Shown here: in pieces, positions 27,612 through 38,818 of the stretch | How positions within the stretch are numbered: position 1 is the stretch's first letter | Layout of the letters: each line of letters starts with the position of its first letter | Source: SIAJ01 sp963773845 | GTDB taxonomy: Bacteria; Planctomycetota; Planctomycetia; Gemmatales; Gemmataceae | Length of the DNA stretch: 64,000 nucleotides | Reading direction: 5' to 3' | Assembly (NCBI GenBank): GCA_963773845.1 | Contig: CAVZCU010000015.1 | Location: 124,001-188,000 of the forward strand | The notes under the pieces: model-generated | What the model was told of the DNA's origin: nothing | The model's database searches: none | What the model saw: only the letters and a program-made list of their open reading frames with translations | Position numbers and translations under genes: made by a program

Positions 27612-30204
27612 ATGTGGATTTCCTTTCGCTATGGATTAAGTCGCATTCGAAAGCGAACCGACCGACTATCGGTGCCTTTCAAGAGCCGTCCTCGGCTTCG
27701 AATGGACCTCCAGACCCTGGAAGACCGGGCCGTACCGTGTTCGCAGATGCTGGATGGAGGGTCGTACTCCGCCGACACCGTGCAGGCACATTCGGAGACG
27801 TCGATCATTGTCCCCGCCGCCCCGCCGATCGAGAGCGACGGAGCGCCGAGCCTCACGGTGGACGTGGCGATCGGCGCGGGCATCATCACCACCGTGGCCG
27901 GCACCGGCGCCCAGGGATACGGCGGGGACGGCGGACCGGCGGTCGGCGCCCCTCTGAACTTTCCCACCGGTGTGGCGGCGGATACCGCGGGCAATTTGTT
28001 CATCGCCGACGCCGGCAACAACCGCGTCCGCCGGGTGGACGCCGCGACCGGGGTGATCACCACCGTCGCCGGAACCGGCGAGTCCGACCACAACGGGGAC
28101 GGCATCCCGGCCACCGCCGCCAACCTGGGCAATCCCATTGGGGTGGCGGTGGACGCGGCAGGCAATCTCTTCATCGCCGACTATGGCAACAACCGTGTCC
28201 GACGTGTGGACACGGCCACCGGGTTCATCACGACCGTCGCCGGCACCGGCATCGGCGGGTACGGCGGGGACGGGGGCCCGGCCGCCGGCGCCTCACTCCT
28301 GAGTCCCGCTGCGGTAGCGGTGGACGCCGTGGGGAATCTCTTCATCGCCGACCAGGGCAATTACCGAGTCCGCCGTGTGGACGCGGTCACGGGGGTCATC
28401 ACCACTGTGGCCGGAAGTGATGTGCAGGGTTACGGGGGCGACGGCGGGCCGGCCACCGACGCCGCCCTGATAACTCCCACCGGGGTGGCGGTGGACGCGG
28501 CGGGCAACCTGTTCATTGCCGACAGCTACAACAGTCGTGTCCGGCGGGTGGACGCGGTCACCGGGGTGATCACGACCGTGGCCGGCACCAGCGGGGCCGG
28601 CTTTGGCGGGGACGGCGGGCCGGCCGCCGCCGCTCCGCTGGCCTACCCAGCCGCGGTGGCGGTGGACGCGGCCGGCAACCTGTTCATCACCGACTCCGGT
28701 AACGGTCGGGTCCGGCGGGTGGACGCGGTTACGGGGTTGATTAGCAGCGTAGCTGGCGACGGGACTTTCGCGTACGGCGGGGACGGTGGCCCGGCCGCCG
28801 GCGCCTCCCTGAACCTTCCCACCGGGGCGGCTGTGGACGCGGGGGGCAACCTGTTCATCGCCGACTACGGCAACAACCGCGTCCGCAAGGTGGCCGCCCA
28901 GGAGGCCCACGAGGGTGACCCGGCCACCTACACGTTCACCGTCATCAACACCAGCCTTGCTACCACTGATCCGGTGACCGTGACTAGCGTGACGGACACC
29001 ATGCTGGGCGACCTGACCGGAGCTGCCCTGGCGGCAAACGGCGGTAACCCGATTGTCCTGGCCCCCGGCCAAACATTTAGGTTCCACTACGCCTCCGCGC
29101 CGCTGAACGCCGGCACGATCACCAACGTAGTGGCCGTCGGCGGCCGCGACGACGAGAACACACCGACTACGGCCGCTTACACCTACACACTGAAGGTCAG
29201 CAACGTGGCGCCCCACATTACGGTGGACGAAGTCGGCCCCGGCTCGATCATCCACGGCCAGCCGGCGACCTACACGTTCAAGATCACCAACACCAGTTCC
29301 GCCAGCACCGACCCGGTGACGGTCACTTCGTTCAACGACGACCTGATGGGCGATTTGATCTGTGTGGCCAAGGCGGCGAACGGCGGCAAGGACATTGTGC
29401 TGACCCCGGGCCAGAGTTTTACGTTCTCGGCCTGCAGCACGACGTTCGACTCCGTCAGGGTAGTCAACGTCGTCACCGTTACGGCTCACGATGATGAGAA
29501 CACGATCGCCACGGCGAGCGACACGGCAATTATGACCGTCAACTACCCGCCGGTCGCGGTGGACGATATTTTGCGGCACAACCCCGTCGGGTTAGTGACG
29601 CTTGCCGTGGCGCTCAATGACACCGATCCCAATGGCGATCTGCTGGTCGGTAGCGTCGATCTCGACCCCACGATGCCCGGACAACAGGCGACTCGGACGA
29701 CGGCCGGCGAGGGGACGTGGGCGGTGGACTACTCCGGGAACGTGACCTTTACCCCGGAGGCCGGGTTCACCCACGACCCTACGCCGGTCCGATACACAAT
29801 AAGCGATTCCACCGGCCTGGTCTCGAACGAGGCAACCATCGCCATCGACTTCGTCCCGAATGGCCGAGAGCGATTTCTTCAGCGGCAACACCGCAGGTAC
29901 GCCGATGACTTTACCGGTGCTGGACAACGATACGACGGGCGACTCGGTAGTGCCGCCCACGGTCCAGATCTTCGGCATTGCGAACCCCGGCAATCCGCTG
30001 ATCGTTCCCTACCGGGGAAAGTGGAGCATAGACAAGACGACTGGGGCTATTACCTTCACGCCTGAGCCGGGCTTCACCGGGAACCCGACTCCGGTCCATT
30101 ACACGGTGCAAGACAACGACGGTAATACGTCGAGCCAGGTCACGGTCACGATCGACTACCTCGGCGAGACCGATGGTGACAACATCTGCAAGTCAGCACG
30201 TTGA
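27612..30204 (+). CDS. Large NHL-repeat surface protein with DUF11-like and CshA-type repeats (frameshifted)
   Basis: About 864 residues. N-terminus: basic, then LQTLEDRAVP, an export-associated motif seen in many large planctomycete proteins. Residues about 85-430 hold six tandem NHL repeats of ~57 residues, each ITTVAGTG...GYGGDGGPA...GVAVDAAGNLFIAD...NNRVRRVD, forming a beta-propeller. Two DUF11-like domains follow (PATYTFTVINTS; PATYTFKITNTSSAS), then CshA-type fibril repeats (GTWAVDYSGNVTFTPEAGF, and after the break KWSIDKTTGAITFTPEPGF). One extra A near 29860 breaks the frame; removal joins FVP to MAESDFFSGN. It is probably an extracellular adhesive or binding protein. There is no enzymatic motif. 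Confidence 0.8.
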
Positions 30205-30617
30205 CCTCAGCCCGACGGCCACCGGCCAGTAGGAGACACTGACTGCGCCGGGCGATGGGACGCGGCCTGGAAACGGCCGGGACGACGAGCCTGCGGCGGT
30301 GCGGATGTTCTACGCGATGCTGCGGGACAACCTCGACCGCGGCGCTTCGCTCGAAGGCACGCTCGACATTGTTCGCCGGAGCGCGGCTCGGCTCGCCCGA
30401 CGTGCGCGGCTGCTCGAATAGGGATACTACTGCCTGCCTTCAGCGAACTAGCCGGCGATGCCACCCACAGTCAAGCGGCCGTCAATACTTGACCTGCGGC
30501 GAGCGGTGTGGTGTGATGATGGCCAAGAAGCGGCGCGCAGCCGAGACGGGTTGCACTCAAATTGGATAGATCGCCCGGACGTGGTCCAATAAGAAGTTCG
30601 GCCATCAAAGAGGAGTC
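30205..30617 (+). other. Intergenic stretch with a possible gene fragment
   Basis: About 410 bp. The only protein-like stretch is 30232-30421, plus frame, containing VRMFYAMLRDNLDRGASLEG then TLDIVRRSAARLARRARLLE before TAG. It looks like the helical C-terminus of a broken gene, but I cannot assign a family and there is no start signal. Confidence 0.35.
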
Positions 30618-31046
30618 ATGGTCATGAAGCCAGCAGCCGCCGCACTTCTGCTCCTGTCGGTCGTGGGAGTTGCACCCGCCCAGAGCTACGAGGTCCGACC
30701 GGGTAAGGCCATGAAGTTACTCCCCGGCTACCAGATCGAGGAGCGGACTGGGATTGACGCCATCGAAGGCGCCATCGCGAAGCGGGACGGCCTCACAATC
30801 CGGTTCGATATCGGCAAGTTCCGCACCAACGTTGCCAGCCTGCAGGACAAGGAGCGTCTGCGCTGGTACAAGGAGCACGAGGCCAACGGCCGGCCGGTCC
30901 ACCTTGCGCTTGCCAAGGACGGCACGTTGTACATCACGTTCCCATACTTCGCGGCCAACTTTCAGGCGCGGGTCGCCAACGAGACAGAGATGGCCGAGGT
31001 GCTCCTGATGGTGTTGACCTATTCTCCGCCCGAAGCCAAGAAGTGA
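30618..31046 (+). CDS. Exported hypothetical protein
   Basis: 142 residues with a signal peptide (MKPAAAALLLLSVVGVAPAQ; ATG 30618 or 30624). An AAGAGGAG Shine-Dalgarno lies about 7 nt upstream. The mature part is small: YEVRPGKAMKLLPGYQIEER, AKRDGLTIRFDIGKF, then VHLALAKDGTLYITFPYFAA. No family recognised. It is one of several orphan secreted proteins between 25 and 32 kb. Confidence 0.65.
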   Translation: MVMKPAAAALLLLSVVGVAPAQSYEVRPGKAMKLLPGYQIEERTGIDAIEGAIAKRDGLTIRFDIGKFRTNVASLQDKERLRWYKEHEANGRPVHLALAKDGTLYITFPYFAANFQARVANETEMAEVLLMVLTYSPPEAKK

Positions 31047-31143
31047 TCCGGGGACGAACTCGAAGTTATCTTCGCTGTCGGCTTGCGGTTGGTCAATAAG
31101 ACGGCGATTCGCCCCGCGCTCTTGACCGGCCCGGAGGCGTGGC

Positions 31144-31890
31144 GTGAGAATTCCAGTCATTCGCGGTCTCATCGACCGGCGCATATTGATCAATTACCAC
31201 GTCGATCCGCGTGTCGTGGCACCGCTTCTGCCGCCCCCCTTCCGTCCGAAAGTCGTGCACGGCGTCGGCATGGTCGGGATCTGTCTAATCCGGCTGAAGA
31301 ACGTCCGGCCTACCTTCCTCCCTCCATGGCTCGGCATCTCGTCCGAGAACGCCGCGCACCGCACCGCCGTCAAATGGGACGAGAACGGCACCGCGCACGA
31401 AGGGGTCTATGTCCGCCGGAGGGACACCAATTCCCGGCTCAACGCCTTGTTAGGGGGGCGGCTCTTTCCGGGCGTCCACCACCACGCCAAGTTCACGGTC
31501 GAGGAGGAGGAGAATAGCTACCGTGTCGCCCTGCGCAGCGACGACGGCGTGACCAGCTTGGCAGTGCGCGGGTCGCGGGCGGTTTCGCTGCCAGCGTCGT
31601 CGGTGTTTGGCTCGCGTGATGAAGCCTCTGCGTTTTTCCAGGCCGGTTCCCTCGGCTACTCGGCGACCCGACACCCGTCGCGCTTCCAGGGCCTAGAGCT
31701 GCGGTGCCTGAACTGGTGGGCGGAGCCATTGGAAGTCGAGGAGGTTCGGTCGAGCTTCTTCGAGGACGAATCGCTGTTTCCCAAGGGCTCGATCGAGTTC
31801 GACTGCGCGCTCCTGATGCGCGGCATCGAGCACGAGTGGCACGGCAAGCCGGATCTCTCTTATGTGGTCGGCGACTGGACTGTGGCCTAG
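31144..31890 (+). CDS. DUF2071 (YqjF-like) protein
   Basis: 248 residues from GTG 31144, with GGAGG eight bases upstream. Family features: the opening VIRGLIDRRILINYHVDPRV, VAPLLPPPFRPKVVHGVGMV, then CLIRLKNVRP, YVRRRDTNSRLNALLGGRLF and HHAKFTVEEEEN. The fold is related to acetoacetate decarboxylase, and members occur singly in many bacteria with unknown chemistry. Soluble, no signal peptide. It is intact, unlike the SRAP copy beside it. Confidence 0.8.
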   Translation: MRIPVIRGLIDRRILINYHVDPRVVAPLLPPPFRPKVVHGVGMVGICLIRLKNVRPTFLPPWLGISSENAAHRTAVKWDENGTAHEGVYVRRRDTNSRLNALLGGRLFPGVHHHAKFTVEEEENSYRVALRSDDGVTSLAVRGSRAVSLPASSVFGSRDEASAFFQAGSLGYSATRHPSRFQGLELRCLNWWAEPLEVEEVRSSFFEDESLFPKGSIEFDCALLMRGIEHEWHGKPDLSYVVGDWTVA

Positions 31891-31944
31891 CCCGGCGCTG
31901 CAGATGTAAGGTAGGATCTCAAACTCTTTTTTGGTCGAACCCCA

Positions 31945-32606
31945 TCAACTCGGCCTCAAGCACTCCGGCCCCTCGAACGATGGCTTATTGAGCACCGAGT
32001 TGACCTGCACGCCTTCCGTCTCGCCGGCCGGGTATGGCCGGAGGATCGGCAGCAGCACCGCTGGGTTGTGATTCGCCGGGTCGAGCCAAGAAGCCTCGTC
32101 CACGCGAGCGAGAATTACCGGCATCCGGTTGTGAACGTCTCGCGTCAACTCATTCGGCTCGGTCGTGATGATAGCGGCAAAGAACACCTTGCCATTCGGT
32201 GAATTCTACACGTCCCACACGCCGGCGAAGCCGAACAACTCGCCCGTCTTCAGCCTGAAGTGGACCGGCATCTTCTTTTTGTTCACCGTCTTCCGCTCGT
32301 AGAAGCCGTCCGCCGGATGATGCGGCGCCGCCCTCGGAACGATTCCGAGAACATCGGCGTCATGGCGACCGTCTCTGACCGGGCATTGCCTGGCTTCATG
32401 CCTTAATCATCGTGCGCCCAGTGCGGGATGAAGCCCCACTTGAACATGGCGAGCCCGCGACCGTGGCCGCCGGCCTTGGCGCCGATCACGGGGACAAGTT
32501 GCGAGGGCGCGATGTTGAAACGCGGCTTCAGATCCGGCCGCTGCGGCAAGCCAAAGCGTTCGGCAAGCAGGTCGGCAGGCGCGCGGAGCGTGTAGTGAGC
32601 ACACAT
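31945..32606 (-). pseudogene. Degenerate SRAP/YedK gene
   Basis: Reads MCAHYTLRAPADLLAERFGL and RFNIAPSQLVPVIGAK, WGFIPHWAHDD, then a stop; continues in shifting frames as KPGNARSETVAM, PADGFYERKTVNKKK, RLKTGELFGFAGVWDV and a second stop; then VFFAAIITTEPNE, HNRMPVILARVDE and LLPILRPYPAGETEGVQVNS. All elements of the family are present in order, but at least two stops and one frameshift interrupt it. Two independent stop codons argue for true decay rather than sequencing error. The N-terminal Cys2 is still encoded. Confidence 0.85.
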
Positions 32607-32837
32607 ACGGGGATTCTGGCCGATGCGCCGAGAGCATCCAAGTGGCGGCATGATACGACGCAAGTGTTAGGGGTTCACGAATTCGCCCTCCTATGCGCAC
32701 CAAGAGTATCCTGTTTGATGCGAAGGCAAAGTACGTCGGCGTGTCGGACCGAAGTGCTCAAAATCCTGACCGAAAAACTACAGAGAAAGTCGTTCTGTTG
32801 GGAAACTGTCACACGGCTCGATTGCGGCGTTTGGATA

Positions 32838-35800
32838 TCATTTGGATTTCGCGACCGCCGAGTTCCCGCGGAAGCGGTTGCAATCGAAGGCCTGGCCGAC
32901 GCCGTCGTCCCATGCTTTCTTTAGCTGGTCCAGGTCGCGCAGCAGGCTATCGGCCGCTGCCCTGTCGGCTTCCGAAAAGCCTGCTCGTCCCGCCAATTCC
33001 TTTGCTCGGCTGTAAAGCTCGCGAAACTGTTTACCAAAGTTGTCGTCGAAGAACTTGCCAGCTCGATCCTTCGGTGTGTCCTTGACGGTGCTCGCGGCCT
33101 GGTCGCAAATGGCCCCGGCCCACTTCCGGAAACAATTCGTCGCCGGCAGGCCCAGGGCCATCGACTGAAGGGTGAAGTTCAGGCAGACGCCCGACCAGTA
33201 GTTGTGGATGTTCTCCGGGAACGCCGACGCCCCGACCTCGGACCACCAGCGGCCGGCGAAGTCGAGTGCGTTCGCCTGGACGAAACGCTTGAAATCTTCG
33301 GGCGTGCCGTTGAGGAAGCCCGGCTGCCGAGTCCAGTTCATAGCGGAGATCACCGATCCCGCCGTGTAGGCGACGATCCCCTCGTACCAGGCGACGAACG
33401 GTATGTTCCCCGCCTTGCCCGCCGCTGCCCCGGGCCAGTTCCGCGGATCGGCGCTTGCCCCATGCAACCCGTCTTCGGTGCGACCGACCATTCGGCCGGT
33501 CGCGTCTTCGGTCTCCCACCACGCATATGCCGAGATGACGCCGAGATTGACTCGGCTCGTCATGATCGTCACCGTCCAGCGACCGTCCTTGACGCGTTCC
33601 TCGATCATCGCTCGGGCTTTGGGACTCAGCCCTTCACAGGCGCCAAGTCTTCCAACGGTCTCCTTGTGGATGGTCAGGAACCCCTTGCCGGAACATTTGC
33701 AGGTTGCGCAGCCATGCGTCAGCCGCACGTCCAGCGGCGCACCGCCAAGTTTCGCCGCGGAAATCGCCACATCCGCCGGGGCGTGACAGGTGGACGTGAT
33801 CGCTAGTTGCGTGTCCGGCGTCTCTGTTTTCACTTGCCCGAACGCGAGGGCCAACTCCTCGCCGGTTCCGGCGATTCGGAATAGGCCGCCGCTTGCGTCG
33901 GCGAGGTCGCGCAACTCTCGTTCCGCCTTGCCGCCCGGCTCAATTGCGAAGCCGATCGTGTGGATCACGACGCTGCCGTTCCGTTCGCGGTAGACCTTCG
34001 CCGCCGGAATCTTGCTCGAATTCTCGCCATCGGTGAGGAGCACGATCTCAGCGTTCGCCGAGAGCGGGTCCTTGGCCACATGGTCGAGAACTTTGTGGAT
34101 GGCCCCGGTCATCGGCGTGCCGTGCGCAGGCTTGATGGCGTCCATCGCCTTGCGGACACGAGCCAGATCGGTCGTGAATGGGCAGTCGATGGTTGTGTGC
34201 CGCGGACTTTCGTTGTCGCGATCGAGCGGCCCGGTGGAGAACGACCACAGTGCGACCTCGACCCCCGCCGGGAGTTTGTCGAGCAGGCCGTTGACGGCCG
34301 TTCGCAGGTAATCGATGCGCTGCTTGCCCTTCGGGGCCGGCGGATCGCGCGGACTGTTGCCATCCTTTGGGTTCAGGCCATACACCATGCTGCCGGAGCG
34401 ATCGAGCACGAGAATCAGCCGACGCCGCTCGGATGGGACCGCCAACGCGAATGAGCCGTCCGCCGCGGTAGCGACTTTCTTTTGCTCGACTCGCGTTTGC
34501 TGGCGAACCACGCTGGCGAAGCTGGAGTAGCGAACTTTTTCCTGCGAGAAGTTGAAGAACCCGAACCGGCCAGGCGCAAAGGTCCCCTTCACGTCGAAGA
34601 TCGGCTTGCCGTCGATCAAAATCCGTACGCGGTCGCGGTTGTAGGTCAGTTCGAATTCGTGATCGGTCTGGGCCTTCCAGCCTTTCCGCTTGCCGAAGTT
34701 CGTGGCGAGGATGTTGAACTTGGCCCGTTTCTTGTGGTCCCAGAAGCCGGCGTATTCGTTGTCTTCTTTCACGTCGAAGTTGCCATGCACTCGCACCAGC
34801 GAGAACCCCTCTTTCGCCGGGCTCTGATCAGCCTTCTTCCAGTCGAATAGCAGGAACTCGAAGTCATTCTCCTTGTACTTCTTTTCTGTAAGTGGCGACC
34901 GGTAGCCAAATACGAAACCGATGTAATCGTCGTCGGCCAAATCATCGACGCGCAGTTTGCCGCGGATGGTCGTATCGATGTACTCGTCCGGGCTGACGAA
35001 GAACGTCGGGTCGCCGTTTTCAAGCTGAACCACCGAGGCGCCGTCGGCGGCAACGACCCATTTGCCGTTGGTGGGCGGTCCCTGTACCTTCCAGCCGCGA
35101 AGGTCGATCTCCTTGCGAACCGGTGCATTCACGAGGCGAGTCAGCGCCACGCTGGCCGGGGCCGGCAAGCCGGTGTCCGCGTCGCGCGTCGTGCCGCGGA
35201 CCACGGGGCTGGCCGATTCCAGGCGCATCGACAGGTCTCCCCGCTGCCATTCGAGCAGGATCGGCAGCCCGTCGCCGACGAGCACGAGGGCGCTTCCGCC
35301 GGGTAGTGCGACTTTGCGCCCTTCGACTTCACGCACGTTGTCACCGACTCGCAACGCGATCTTCGCGGCTTCCCCGCCGGGAGCCATCGACAGGAGGAAC
35401 ATGGCTACCGACATCCCCTCCCCGTCTACGACCAGGGCGTTCGGCCCCGAGCCGGCGACAGGCCCCTTGCGGCCAGTTTCCAAGTCCGTCCAGATGCCCG
35501 TCGGCGTCCCATTCGCCAGCCCGACCTCGACGGCGATTTTTCCCGCCTTTCCCTTGGCGCGGGCAACGTAGGTGAGCACCGATCCGGCCGTTACCGACAG
35601 TGCGTTTCGTGGCCACATCGTCCGCACTTCGAATCGAAGCATGTAATCGAGCCGGCCGGCTTTGCGCGCGAGCATCCCGTCGGCCACCGTCGCCAGTTCT
35701 TGAACGCGATCGGCGAACGGGACCGCTCCCTCTGTTTTCCATTCGTACCCTTCCCACGGTGCGACGGCTTTGTCAAGCGGCACCAGACCGCGAAGCGCGA

Positions 35801-35953
35801 GCCCCGCCGACGTACGCTCGATTGTGAGCGCCGGCCGCACGGAGTCCTGCGAGGCGAGTTCTTCCGGTGTAATGGATCGTGGCGGCATCGCCGTTAGTAC
35901 TGCCGTTGAGCCGATCGGCTCCTCGGCCAGCATGCGTCGGGCTTCGGTTTCAA
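32838..35953 (-). CDS. VWA-domain protein with thrombospondin C-terminal-like domain
   Basis: About 1035 residues, minus strand; a downstream ATG is at 35933. A beta-rich region (residues 1-290) is followed by a thrombospondin C-terminal-like lectin fold (DYIGFVFGYRSP, FEFLLFDWKKADQ, FSLVRVHGNFDV, FGFFNFSQE; about 300-470). Next is a von Willebrand A domain with MIDAS LVLDRSGSM and HGTPMTG and the strand AEIVLLTDGENSS (about 505-720). A Cys cluster (HGCATCKCSGKGF) and a long helical C-terminus follow. VWA domains bind protein partners through a metal ion. The upstream gene at 35950-37250 joins this one if one A is removed near 35953, giving LAQIETEARRMLAEE, so both may be one protein of about 1470 residues. 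Confidence 0.75.
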
Positions 35954-37250
35954 TTCTGCGCCAAGCGGCGGGCGGGACTGTCCGGCGAATCGGCCTTGAG
36001 GTTCGAGAAGACCGTCGAAGTGCTCACGACTGGCTTGCGGCGAGCATCATAGATGACGCGGGTTTCAACCAAATCGGTTGCCAAACCGCGTGCGACGTGA
36101 AACTCGCGCGAGCAATCTCCCTTGGCGTCGATCACGTCGGCGAGAGCATCCATCGTCAAGCCGGCATTGCCCTTGCCGTCGCGCGGAGATTCCGCGGCGA
36201 CGATGGTCACGCGAGGTGTAGTCCAGGCTACTTCGACCTTGCATTCCTCCGCGAGCGCCCTCGTTCGTTCGTCGGAATCGACCTGGTATTTGATGCCCAG
36301 GCCGAGTAACTCGCGAGTGGGCTCGTCGTCAACGGGCGTGTACAGCGGCAGTTCGAACATTCGCGCTCGCGTGGCCAACACCTCTGTGACGAGCGGGCCG
36401 GCGGCGAGGACGATCGCGTAACGGTCGCCATTTCGTGGAGCGTCGTGCCCAGGAATCTGCGGCTTCGTGGTTGTTCGATCGAAGAGTTCCCGCGTCCAAC
36501 TAGCCGACTGATTCTTGTAATGCCAGGTCAGCTCGAGGCGTGCACGAACACTGCCCTTGAGGCCAACGCCGCCATGAGTGAGGTTGCCAACCTTCAGATG
36601 ATAACGCAATTCGTCGCCGTCGCCGGCCGTGCTGAGAGTCACGGGGCGATAAACCCAATCGGCGACGCGGTCGGGCGTGTCCAAAGTCCACCGGACTTCG
36701 CTGCCATCATCGCGTGTCACTACCAACACCGGCTGAATGGTGTGGTACAAATCCGAACGCTGAGTCGGCAGGTCGGCGAGGGAAACCGAGTCCGCCGGCG
36801 GTTGATCGAGAACTTCGGCGCGGCCGGCGCGTCAATCCGAACGATCGTCCAGCGCGATCCGTCTTGATAGGCCACGCGCGGCGGATCGCCGGGAACAACG
36901 CGAGCTTCGATCTTCATTCCCTCAAGGGCGGCCGCGGCCAGGAGTACGCGATCCCAACCGTTCGCTTCGCCGGCCCATAGCGCTCCATGCGCTCCACGCA
37001 GAATGCCCTCGTAATTGGCCGGCTTGATCCGCGTGCGGCAATATTCGAGCACGCCGTCGCGATCGAGGCCTTTGAGCCGGGCCAGGTCCGCCGGGACGAA
37101 CAGCGCCTCTGCCACGGCCGGCGGCGTCGTTTGCGTCTCGCGGACGCAGCCGCGATACAGCAGCAGAGCGACGATTCCGGCGGCAACGGGCACGACGACG
37201 CAAAGGGTTCGGCGAGTGGTCAATCGGCGGTTGAACGTTGGAGGTGTCAT
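35950..37250 (-). CDS. Membrane-anchored protein, probably the N-terminal part of the VWA protein (frameshifted)
   Basis: ATG 37250 opens a basic stretch and one membrane helix (TLCVVVPVAAGIVALLLYRG). The next part, up to about 36816, contains RLKGLDRDGVLEYCRTRI and ARVVPGDPPRVAYQDGSRW. A missing C near 36816 shifts the frame; restored, it reads APEVLDQPPADSVSLADLP and continues to 35950 with TWHYKNQSASWTRELFDRT and LADVIDAKGDCSREFHVARG, which resembles the Cys region of transglutaminase-like domains. The stop at 35950 is itself likely an indel artefact. It lies 47 nt after the TPR gene, in the same transcription unit. Confidence 0.6.
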
Positions 37251-37297
37251 CGCGGTGTCTCGCTTCGAGGAATCGGGCGAATTGCGTCATCACTGCA

Positions 37298-38758
37298 TCA
37301 CTTTTTCATCTGCTCGCGGCAGTATGCCAGATTGTGGGCCAGGTGCTCGTCACCTGGGAGTTGCGTCAGGCCGCGTTCGTAAACGCGAATCGCGTCGGCC
37401 CACTCGCCACGTTGCATGTAGCCGTTGGCCCAGGTGTCATACACCGCGAGCGTGTTATTCTTGATGCGGCCGTCCTTTTCTTTGGCCGCAGCACGCTTAA
37501 GGATCGCCAAGGCGGTCTCAAATTTGCCCTTCTTCTCCTCCGCATTGGCCCACCGCAAGAAGAGACCGACGCGCATTTCGCGGAGGGTCTTTTGCGCCTT
37601 TGCGTCAACCGTTTTGATTCCCGAATCAATCAGTTTCAGAGCTTCATCCCATTTCCCGGCGTGCATGAGCATGTCGGCCGGACGGGCAAACAAGTACGCC
37701 TGTCGGGTCTCGAAATCTTCGCCCGTGATTGCCTTCGCCGCTCGCCGCAGGATTGCCACGGCCTCGTCGGGCTTGCCGGCATTCATGCGTGCGTCGGCAT
37801 ATTCCGCCCAGATAACCCTGTGGTTGTTCTTCAGGCCCGCCGCCTTGGGCGCCAACTGCAGTCCGACTGCCAGCACGGCGATCGCATTCTCGTACTCGCC
37901 GGCCTTCGCCAATTCCAACGGCCAGTTCGTCAAATCGGCCAATGCGTTCTGGGCGGCGCTGGAGTTCGTCGGATCGAGAGCCAATGCCCGGACATTTGCC
38001 AGGGCCGCTTCGTGGAATCGTTTTTCCTTCGATAGCTCAACGCCGTGATTGTAGGCGACAACAGAGGCCAGACCGGTTTCGCCGACTTCACGGCGATGTC
38101 CGGCGTGTCGCTCTTTCTTGGATTTCTCTTTACGAGCCGGATCAAACCCTTCGGCGTTCGTGGTCTCGATGTCGATCCGCTTGTCGCCGTCGCACAGAAC
38201 GGAGAAGACGTGTTCGGGGATCTCGACGGCGCGAAGTTCGATCCCCAGCCGCCGCCCGATCACGTTGTACAGCGCCGCCGAAGAGACACAGTTGTACTTC
38301 CCGGTGTCCAAGATCGTGTGCAGATCGGTCTGGTGCGCTTCGTAGCCGTTGGCCATAGGCCCGGCGTGCAGGAACCTGAGCAGGCGCTCGGCCGATTCCG
38401 GCACGGTCCTCGAACCGTCAATCGCTTTACGGGCGGCAGTCTCAATCTCATCGAGCTTTTCGCTGTACGCCCGGCGCTTCTCGCGGTCGGTCACCCCGGA
38501 GGCGATCAGGCACGCGTCGCCGAAGGCGACTGTGTCGAGCGTGCCATCGCGGGCGTCGGCAAACAGCTTGGCTTCGTCACGCGTCAGTGTGATCTTCTTG
38601 CCCGACACTTTGTCGAGGCCGGCTAACTTCTCGAACGCTTTGTCGGGCGCCAACTCGAATGGATAAGTGCCCTTGGCGGGCGTCGGCTTGCCGGCGCTGG
38701 CAAAGCCCGCGACCAGGATCAGAGCGAGGGCTGCCAGATGGAATCGAGTGCGTGTCAT
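37298..38758 (-). CDS. Exported transglutaminase-like/TPR protein
   Basis: 486 residues from ATG 38758, with a signal peptide (FHLAALALILVAGFASA). Residues about 115-200 resemble a SirB1/transglutaminase-like core: TGKYNCVSSAALYNVIGRRL (Cys), AVEIPEHVFSVLCDGDKRI (His) and DIETTNAEGF (acidic). The rest is tetratricopeptide repeats, e.g. YNHGVELSKEKRFHEAALAN, AGEYENAIAVLAVGLQLAP and RGEWADAIRVYERGLTQLP. It should be a periplasmic scaffold or thiol enzyme. It is the first gene of a unit with the VWA locus downstream, and the shared 22-bp motif lies about 40-60 bp upstream of its start. Confidence 0.8.
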   Translation of the reverse strand: MTRTRFHLAALALILVAGFASAGKPTPAKGTYPFELAPDKAFEKLAGLDKVSGKKITLTRDEAKLFADARDGTLDTVAFGDACLIASGVTDREKRRAYSEKLDEIETAARKAIDGSRTVPESAERLLRFLHAGPMANGYEAHQTDLHTILDTGKYNCVSSAALYNVIGRRLGIELRAVEIPEHVFSVLCDGDKRIDIETTNAEGFDPARKEKSKKERHAGHRREVGETGLASVVAYNHGVELSKEKRFHEAALANVRALALDPTNSSAAQNALADLTNWPLELAKAGEYENAIAVLAVGLQLAPKAAGLKNNHRVIWAEYADARMNAGKPDEAVAILRRAAKAITGEDFETRQAYLFARPADMLMHAGKWDEALKLIDSGIKTVDAKAQKTLREMRVGLFLRWANAEEKKGKFETALAILKRAAAKEKDGRIKNNTLAVYDTWANGYMQRGEWADAIRVYERGLTQLPGDEHLAHNLAYCREQMKK

Positions 38759-38796
38759 GGGATGGCTCCGAGTTCGGTTGTCTTGTTTTCGCACCC

Positions 38797-38818
38797 CTTG
38801 TACGGGGGCTGTGACAAG
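38797..38818 (-). promoter_or_regulatory. Shared motif, copy A (upstream of TPR/VWA unit)
   Basis: Minus strand reads CTTGTCACAGCC-CCCGTACAAG. It matches copies B (43756-43777) and C (44585-44606) at 18 and 20 of 22 positions. The core TGTCACA ends about 50 nt before ATG 38758. It is likely an ECF-type promoter element or operator. Confidence 0.6.

Noticed and set aside
27870..28900. Regular DNA repeats that could be taken for a CRISPR or tandem array
   Set aside because: The ~171-bp period equals the 57-residue NHL repeat in frame, with codon-level variation. No short direct repeats with unique spacers.
28293..29579. 428-codon minus-strand frame with repeats
   Set aside because: It is the shadow of the six NHL repeats; periodicity comes from the coding strand.
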